From positions 16,322,947 to 16,386,946 of the forward strand of contig OY829647.1 of assembly GCA_963691815.1 (NCBI GenBank): a stretch of 64,000 bases of DNA, in the 5' to 3' direction. The position numbers and the translations under genes are program-made. Below the pieces are notes generated by a model. That model saw only the letters and a program-made list of their open reading frames with translations. It did not search any database and was not told the origin of the DNA. This DNA is from Echiichthys vipera. Lineage: Eukaryota > Chordata > Actinopteri > Perciformes > Trachinidae. Of the stretch, positions 55,901 through 64,000 are shown one piece after another. The stretch's first letter is position 1, and each line of letters opens with the position of its first letter.

Positions 55901-57700
55901 AAATCCACTCCAAATCAGATTTTAGGTTTTGAACGAGCCTCCAGTGGCTGCTTTTAATGAGTCCGTCCGTCTATCTGTCTGCGTGTATTTTTAAGGATGT
56001 GAGTCAAAATCCTTTTAAGCATTCAAAACGTCCCAGAGCCCCAAAGATTGGATTGATATCAAAGAGTCTGTTGAACAAAAGAAAAACACTCAGGTAACGC
56101 TCACTCAAATGTAACTCACTCACTCACACTGTTCCCTCAGTGGAAGGTCTTCAGTTTAAAATCTGAGTTTTATGCAATTAAAGTGACAGATTCATCGTAT
56201 AGTACAGCCCTGATGGGATGTTTAAATGCTGGATATCAAGTTTATTCACAGTTGTACCCTTCACAGAGAGGGAGACGTTTGTTTTACTCTCAGGTTTTGC
56301 AATCGCAAGTGTTCCTGTTTTGTCTTTTCTAGTGGTCATGACTTTATTTTGGACAGTTCCCTCTTTCACAATGATATCAGATGACACTCGCAGGTAGCTT
56401 TTTGTTTATGGTTTAATTTTGCAGTAGTCTTATACCGTCATATAAGAAGCTGCACAGAAGGTTAAAGATGAAAGGCTTTATTTTCTGAAAGCATAATGAG
56501 ATGCACAATTTTAAAAAATAATGAACTTTGTTGTGGTAGCCAAGAAACAAAGCAATTATGACTGCTCGTGTACTCCGTTGTAGCATAGACGATATAGCAG
56601 AGTTGTCTAATAATTTACTTTTACGCTACCTATATTTCATTAAAATATAATATGTTATTATTTATCCATTTATATATTATGCTTTATGTTTTGTTTAATC
56701 CAAATGCACAATATTATATTGTAGGCTATTTAACGTAACAAGTAAAAATTAGTAAAGTTAATACAACAAATGACCATCTAACAAAGCCTCAGACATATAT
56801 TTACTATCTATTTACCACCAACCACTTTTTATTACCTATTTTCAACAGAAACTATTGTACTTAAAAAACATACTGTATGCTAGGTCTGCAACTAATGGTT
56901 ATTTTCATTATCATTTAATCTGCTGATTATTTTCTCAATTAGTAGGCTGGTCTATCAAATGTCAAAGAATATTTATAGTTTTTTTTAGTCCAAGGTGATG
57001 TCTTTAAAGGCATGATGTCTTGTTTTGTCAGTCCAAAACCAAAATTAAATATAAAATAAAACAGAGAAAAGCTGGAAATCTCCATATTTGAGATGCTGGA
57101 AACGACATTTTCTGACTCAGTAGTTGGTGATTCATTTTCTGTTGATTAACTACGGTAATCATTGCAGCTCTAGTGTTAATGAAATATGGCACATATAACA
57201 GAAACTTCCATTAAATGCTTTTTTCTTACTTATATATGGATTATATATTTATGTATTTATCTATACACATTTTAATGATAATAACAACATTCATAAAATA
57301 CAGACTGCATAAAAAAACACATACAACTAATTAAAGTTTATGTACTCACAGATACATTATGACATCCAGTGTGGCTCGTCTGTCGTCATGCAAAATCCGT
57401 TCAAGTGATCTCTGAACGCATATGTTGTATCTCCTCAGTGTTTAACACCTTCCTCCTCCTCCTCTTCCTCCTCCTTCTGCCGCCTGTCAGTGTCTGTCTG
57501 TCAGTCTAAGGTCAGAACTGTCTGACGCCACTCAAAACACTCTTCATACCCAGTGAATCCCTTTGAACATTAATAATTAGGTATATACAAACACACACAT
57601 ATATATATATATATAAAATAAAAGTCCCAAATATTCATAAAGAGATAAAGTCACAACAAACGCACGTATTTGTTTTTCGTTTTGAAGTTGGTCCTTTGAA
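55901..57700. other. Intergenic upstream of lyl1
   Basis: AT-rich, with one MITE (56886-57173) and a purine-rich stretch on the minus strand at 57446-57480 (GGAGGAGGAAGAGG-type) offering several GGAA ETS cores. No exon is recognised. Confidence 0.4.
56886..57173 (+). mobile_element. hAT-like MITE ('ctgcaactaatgg...cattgcagctcta')
   Basis: It starts ctgcaactaatggttatttt and ends tacggtaatcattgcagctc. Inside it has gatgtcttgttttgtcagtc and gctgattattttctcaatta. It is the same family as the split copy at 35749-36858. Confidence 0.65.
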
Positions 57701-57731
57701 CGAAGACACACTCAAAGCGTGGAGATGTTTT

Positions 57732-57732
57732 T

Positions 57733-57798
<66 letters not shown>

Positions 57799-57800
57799 AC
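57732..57800 (+). repeat. (CT)n microsatellite
   Basis: About 69 bp of CT with occasional TTT interruptions. Confidence 0.96.
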
Positions 57801-57899
57801 TGTCCTGTCTATACCTTCCTTCTCACTCTCTTCGCCAAGAAGACACAATGCTCTAGCTGGTTGCCAGTCGGAGAGCTCTGGTACTGGCAAATGTGAGGT

Positions 57900-57980
57900 G
57901 AGTGAGAGAGAGCAAGGGGAAGAGAGAAAGAGAGAGAGCAGGAGGAGAGAGAGAGAGAGAGAGCGAGAGAGGGGGAGGGA

Positions 57981-58038
<58 letters not shown>

Positions 58039-58070
58039 ACCATGTTGCAGGAGAGAGAGAGAGAGAGGGG
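57900..58070 (+). repeat. (GA)n microsatellite
   Basis: A long GA array with GGGA interruptions. Its right end holds two copies of gaccatgttgcaggagag-type wording (58038-58088), a short duplication. Confidence 0.95.
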
Positions 58071-58259
58071 ACCATGTTGCAGGAGAGTTTTCCGCTCCCT
58101 GCTGGACAAGAGGATGTGCTAGTACAATATGGTGGCTGCTGATAAGAGCCTCAAAAGCTGCCTGTGGCCTGTAGATAAGGAACCTCCACCACCCCTCCTC
58201 CCCCTCCACCACCAATACCATCACACACACTTTTCATTACAATCACACACACAAGCTGG

Positions 58260-58262
<3 letters not shown>

Positions 58263-58291
<29 letters not shown>
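58263..58291 (+). repeat. (CA)n microsatellite
   Basis: CA array of about 28 bp. Confidence 0.95.
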
Positions 58292-58295
<4 letters not shown>

Positions 58296-59310
58296 AGACA
58301 GGGCAGTCCCAGACTATGAAGGGATCTGGACTGTTTCCAAGAAAATATCTGCAAATGCACTTATATCACAATATAATAAATAGTCTTACACACATGCTTC
58401 TTCATACACACATAGAATGGATGTTCATACACGGACAATGCCAAAAGAAGCCCATGGGGAATCACCTAATATCCATCTTAAAATGTCTACTGTTAATGGT
58501 TATTTTTACATCTTGATTATTAGCTGTAAAGTCCCTTTATATTGTGTCTTGGTAGCAGCACTATAAAAATACTCTATGTTCTTTTTTTGGTAATTTGAGA
58601 CAAACTGATGATGAGATGAGCAGATATTAAGCATTCATGCGAGAAAAGGAGCAAATGCTCCTGAATATAACCTTTCTCTTATTGAAGTCGATTGTCTTAT
58701 CCTGGTTTTAAGACGGAAAGACAAAGTGGTTCCTTCACTGTTTTTCGTCCAAATATTTGATGACAAAGATGGATTTATCCTGGTTATAATCTCAGGAGGT
58801 CAGTTAATCAATTAGTTGATCAATACAAAATTCATAATAGATCAGAAATTGTTTCAATCATTTTTAAGGAAAAATGTCAAACATTTGTTGGTTTCAGCTC
58901 TAAAATGTGAGGTTTTTTTTATTATTATTTATGATATTTTTTTTTATTATTTATCATATGATTTTGATTTATTATCCAAATGTATAATGTTTTTTTTTTT
59001 TTAATTACTATTCTCAAACATTTCTCAAAGCAGAAACAATTAATCACTTAATGGATGATGGAAGTAATCTCTTGCTGCAGTATATGTAAGGGATAATCCA
59101 GAGCGAGCGGGTAATTATTGTGAGTTAAACCATGAACCATTATCCTGCTTATTACATGAATACTTACTTACTTTATGGGCTAAGGCTTTTTCTGTTATGA
59201 CATCAGAGCGCACCTGTGTCACTGATGACCAACGCACAAGTCGTCATCATGGTAACTTTCCTCTCCAAGAGCTCCCAAACTTCCTTCCTAAATATGTTCC
59301 TGTTCTTCCC
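58292..59310. other. Intergenic with MITE fragments
   Basis: Contains ttaatcaattagttgatcaa and ttggtttcagctctaaaatg (58800-58905). The right side has acaattaatcacttaatgga, matching another dispersed 'cgattaatcg' element in degenerate form. No exon is supported. Confidence 0.4.
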
Positions 59311-59313
59311 AAA

Positions 59314-59484
<171 letters not shown>

Positions 59485-59487
<3 letters not shown>

Positions 59488-62400
59488 GGTCAGCACCTCT
59501 TTTACATTCCCTTCGTCATTTCCTTCTTAGACAGACTGAAACACAAACATTATAAAGGCTTCACAGTAATGTGACCTTCAAGGTCCTGGGAAAGAAAAAA
59601 AAGCAGTTTGAGTAACTGCTCAACAATTCTGTCATCACCTTCATCATCCTCATGATCGTCATCATTGTTCATTTTTTTTCATTGTAGTCATCATCATCTT
59701 CATTATAAACTATAACTGCTCTGAGGTCTGAGTATGCGGAAATATGATCAGAGTGCAGACAGTGTCGTCTACTGGACTGTCACACTCTTTTGCGTCCTGC
59801 AGCTGCGGTTCCAGGTGATCGCCCTCTGTGTGCCAGAATAGCGTTGCAGTGGCACCGCTGTGCCTGCAGATGCAGCACGAAATTTGCCTGTAACATATAA
59901 AAAGCTACTCAAGGGACAGAGAGACATCCGCTGGGATTAACTTTTCCTTTGCTGTATTTGCCCATGTTTAACGTCATATAATTAAACAGTTTCACATTTC
60001 TGTTTTATCAGCACACTTTTGTTTTGTGCCTGTTGCTTTTTGGTTCATGAATAAACTATAATAAATAATAATGATAATGCTTTTAAATACTGTTATTTCA
60101 GTGATTGTTTATTGTTATTTGTGGCTATGTGTGCTAGCAAATCTGATAAAGTTTTTCAAAGTCAAGACAAAATGTTTGAAATGGACCCTTCATTGTTTTG
60201 GTCCAAATATTTGTGACATTTATTCATCTTTTCAATGACAAACACGGATTTCCGAGGAAAAAGGGACAAAACAAGTTGAGGTAAAATGTGTAACCCATGT
60301 ATATAATGTAAATAGATTTTATTGTAATTTTATTTCCAGTATTTTTTTTTAAATAATGATAATTTTTTGAATAGTTTTGATTATATTCTTCCTGTGATTA
60401 ACACTTCGGTCGACTTTAAAAGAAACCCAAGTTTACTCATTTTTACAAGTAAATAGATTGTATTATAGTTTCGATTTCTTCCATTTGTGTGCTGATTTGG
60501 GTATGAATAGTGAATATTACATCCTTGAATTATTCTATAATAATATTTTTAGTGATTTTCATGAACAGTCACAGTCAGTGAGTTGTACATTTTCTTGTAA
60601 TTTAGGTTCCGGGCAGTTTTATAGTTTGTTAAACTGACAAAATGAGAATGCAGAACATCTTGGGTTTCCCCCCTCTTACTGTAAAAGCCTGAATTCTCAG
60701 AAAGTCACAGTCGTCTGTGCAGCGCTCTCAAAAGAGGAAAGACACAGAAGACAAGTTGTTGACTCTCATTTACGGCTCATTATGAACACCCAAATTGTAA
60801 ACGGGGAATAATAATAGAAACGAACGATAACAGACAGCTTCCGCTTTTCCCTTGAGTGAGGAAGAAATCTAGAGAGGATTGTTTTAATCTTAGAGCCCCG
60901 CTGTCACGCCCTCCTCCTGACTACCTCAAAATACCCAGCTCCATAAATGGAGTATGGATTGGGGAGCCATTGTGCTTAAATGCAGTGTGCTTGCGTGCGT
61001 GTGTGTGCCTGCCTGCAGAAATAACATAGATCATCTTGCTGGGTCAGTAAGCACGTGTGGGTGAGGAGTGGCGATTGAAAAGCTTGTGGCTTGTCTTCAG
61101 TCTAAAGAAAGTGGGCTGCCACCTGTTGTAGTGCAGGAACCAAAATGAATATGACATAACGTTACTGTCATACTGTATGTGGTTATTGAACATATTTTTC
61201 TTAGATAAATAGCAGAATTAAAGCCTGGTTACTGCTGTGAAAACTCAAATTTTTTGGATAAATTTGATGAACTGGCATGATTGAGCAATAGCAGGCCATG
61301 ACAGAGTTGAACTGTGCAAAATTAAGGAAGCTATCGTAGCTCATTAGCTGTGTTGCAACATCAACTGTTTTTTAACCCTGTAATTTGTATTGTCCTGTTA
61401 CCCACAGGGTTAAAAGGCTTGATAATTAGCAGCAAGCTCATTAGCTTTGTTTCCCTCTTCAATGAGCTTTTATTGAATGAAGTTATGTACAATCCCAGGA
61501 ACAAAATGCCGCACACGTCGAAAAAAACAAAGGTTGTTATTGTCATTATGTCCATGGATGGCTAGTGTGTTAGCACTTAGCTTGCCGGCTACAGTAGTTG
61601 TTCAACAGCCACAAGAGGAGGATTATTTCAAATTATTATTTTTGCTGAGCCACTTTTTTTTTAGTTATCAAGCCTATAAAAGTAAGACTTTAACCTATAA
61701 CTAATGCTGAACAGAGGTGTGAATAGCATTTCTCATTTTTCACTATAGGCCCTGCTCCCCAACATTTGTCATGTCTTTAGAGTTCCAGGTTCTAGAAATA
61801 GCACACATTTGATACATTTGTTTTTAAATAGGTTGTTGTCTGTTGAAAGGGGAAGATCAGCTTCTCTAATCAGCTGAATACAGGAAGATAGTTCTGCGGT
61901 AAAATACGTTATTTTATATTGTTGGTATGTATGTGTGCCCATAGGAACATTGTGACGTCAGCAGTAACTCAGATATCTTACCTTAAAGGTTTGTTATTTG
62001 TTTTTGTTTGCTTTTGTTTGCTCACCGTATACTAAACTTGGACAGGTGGTAGTTTCCAGTTAGGTGAGGCTGAATGAAACATGCCTGTCACTGGACTAAC
62101 AGGGATGAACGAGGTGGTAGCTCACTGCTACCCCTTAGTTTAGCTTTCATTAGTTTCTGTTCTTTTTGCTTAAGTTTAATTTGGTTTGGTTGAATTACCC
62201 TGGTTCAAATTTTCCCTCTGTTTCAGTAAACTTTTGGTTAATAAATGCCACCTTTTTGCAATGACTCCTGTGTATCAACCTGGTTCTTCAACATCCCTGT
62301 CAAAGTTTTACGTTGCAAAGCAACACCATCTTCCATTTATTTAAGGTGGCAGTGCGCCAAGTGCCAACTGTGACCACACATTCTGGCTACACATTGAATA

Positions 62401-62660
62401 TCCTTTCATTTGCCAAAAATATTTTCCGTCACTTTAAAGATCATCATTAGTTTGACCTCACTGAGCTCAAATGTTTTGTAACAGTAGCACAAGTAGAAAA
62501 GAACCAAAAAATCAGAAGACTGACTGAGAAATTCCAGTTATACAACAATATGCAAGAGAAATTAGCTAATGTTAGTCACCTTAAGCTACTGGTCATACCA
62601 TGGTTAGGCAAAAGTGAGCTACACAGCATTTTATTTCTAATGAATTAACACATGCCCGAG
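59485..62660. other. Gene-poor stretch, nothing recognised
   Basis: AT-rich with short (TCA)n-like runs near 59640-59700. All open frames are short. No splice chain or family similarity was found. Confidence 0.4.
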
Positions 62661-62668
62661 AAAACAGA

Positions 62669-62670
62669 AG

Positions 62671-62701
<31 letters not shown>

Positions 62702-62707
62702 ACACAC
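62669..62707 (+). repeat. (CA)n microsatellite
   Basis: CA array with one CATA interruption. Confidence 0.95.
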
Positions 62708-62709
62708 TC

Positions 62710-64000
62710 CCCAAAGTGGGCTCTATGGCCACATTTCCTCCATGTCATGTAAACACTATTGTGTGCTGGGCGATACGGATCACTGGAAACTAATTGTTTG
62801 AGGCAATATTCGCAGAGCATTTCATGGAGAAAGTGACAAACAATGCTACGAGCGCTGGCTGGGACAGACGCTCTCTCTCCTCCTCTGCTGCGACAGATGT
62901 TGACTCTGTTTATTTTTCCTGATTGATGGAGACCGGCCATCCAACTACAGAAAACACTAAGAGTTTGATTTTATGTGGGAGATTTAGGACAAAACGTGCC
63001 AGCCTAGAATCGGATCTTACCTACTTGTATTAACATGACCGAGACGTCCTCCATCTCATCAGCACACAGCAGGTGTTTGATTAAAGTAGGTGGCTTGCAA
63101 TATTATTAACAATATGCGCAAAGATATTAAAATAGTAGATCAGAGTCTTGTAGATGAAAAAGAATTAAAACAAGCTTAATTAATTTATAAATAATATCAA
63201 GTACCATCTGTTCAAATAAATAAACAAATAAAAAGTTGAGTCGAGGAAAGGATTTGTGAGTTTTAAAAAAAAGCGGGTGTTGAGTGAGTGAAAAAGATGG
63301 AGCACAGAAACCATTGTTTTCTAGCCTGAAACATTTTGAAAAGAAAAATGACTATTGATGAACACCTAGGCTATAAATTCATATTATCAAACATGAATCT
63401 AAAAGTACCAAACATACTAAACATTTCACTCCTATATAACATTGTTCAACTCATAATGGACAGTCAAAAAAGACACAAATGTTTTTATTTATTTACCACA
63501 TTACCTTCGACTGCTGACAGTCATGGACAAGAAAGAATGGACAGCGGACCTAAAAATGGTGCCCATTCATTCCTATTCTCAGTGGCGCAGGCTTCCCAAA
63601 GGACGCCGCCATTTTTGCTTCTAATGAACGCGGGAGGACTTGTAGAAATCTTTGTGTTATTGACGACAATTTCCGAGCGAGTCTGTCTCGAAAGAAAGAC
63701 ACGTGTGCTATGCTATAAGTATTAGATAAAAAAAAAGAAGTGTAGCATATCAAGTTATAATATTTGTTTAAGCCTACTAAAAAAGTTAAGCAATTACGTT
63801 CCGTAATCCACTATAATCAATACGTCCGTGCCTAAAACCACATATATCAATTTCATGAAGGCCATGCATGCTAGAAAAACCTTTGGCTGTGTCCATGAGA
63901 AAAAACAATATTAAAAACATCAGCCACAATGTTTTAAAAGTGTGAGCAGCAGAGTTGAGTCGCTGCCGAAGCCTTGCACTGGACCTTTATCATGGCCTTT
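62710..64000. other. Gene-poor right end
   Basis: The 62750-62935 part is unusually mixed in composition and lacks simple repeats, so it may be a conserved non-coding element. The open frame at 63336-63725 lacks any recognisable domain and its GC-rich half resembles dispersed repeat sequence. No gene is called. Confidence 0.35.

Noticed and set aside
63336..63725. 129-aa plus-strand frame at the right end
   Set aside because: No recognisable domain; composition changes abruptly midway, and part resembles dispersed repeat DNA.

Overview
The window is nuclear DNA of a bony fish, almost certainly a teleost. It has spliced vertebrate genes with short GT-AG introns, dense (CA/GT)n and (CT/GA)n microsatellites, and many interspersed repeats typical of teleost genomes (hAT-type MITEs, a Tc1-like remnant, a truncated non-LTR retrotransposon). 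It is not bacterial; there are no operons, CRISPR arrays or rRNA genes. All exon joins were worked out by eye from reading frame and splice signals.

Layout, left to right: (1) 1-15270 holds the 3' end of nfix (+), with four C-terminal coding exons and a long 3'UTR. (2) 15300-18490 is repeat-rich intergenic DNA. (3) 18494-20139 (-) is a small multi-exon gene for a proline-rich protein of about 150 aa that I cannot name; no single exon stands out as a long ORF. (4) 22298-25476 (+) is rnf11 in three exons. (5) 27596-29577 (-) is hmox1, a membrane-anchored heme oxygenase with a TATA box and upstream antioxidant-response-element-like motifs. (6) 30749-33846 is a Tc1-like relic followed by a 3 x 640 bp tandem repeat. 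(7) 35280-39821 (+) is an hmgxb4 homologue with the family N-terminus and C-terminus but no HMG box in the exons I can see. (8) 42061-46367 (+) is a 966-aa protein with two AIG1/GIMAP GTPase domains, an internal repeat region and a glycine-zipper tail. (9) 50948-55291 (-) is lyl1, a bHLH factor in three coding exons. (10) 55700-64000 is gene-poor and holds large mirrored CT/GA arrays and MITEs.

The gene order mixes blocks that are separate in human: nfix and lyl1 (human 19p13), hmox1 and hmgxb4 (22q12), and rnf11 (1p32, near the paralogues NFIA and TAL1). rnf11 beside nfix/lyl1 looks like an ohnologue kept in fish. No shared pathway is evident. lyl1 is a blood/endothelial regulator, hmox1 handles heme and oxidative stress, and the GIMAP-like gene belongs to a family prominent in lymphocytes.

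The most unusual items are the double-GTPase protein with its W-G-K repeats and glycine zipper, the HMG-box-less hmgxb4 homologue, the unnamed proline-rich gene, the repeated ARE-like motifs upstream of hmox1, and the 640 bp tandem array with a homogenised centre.
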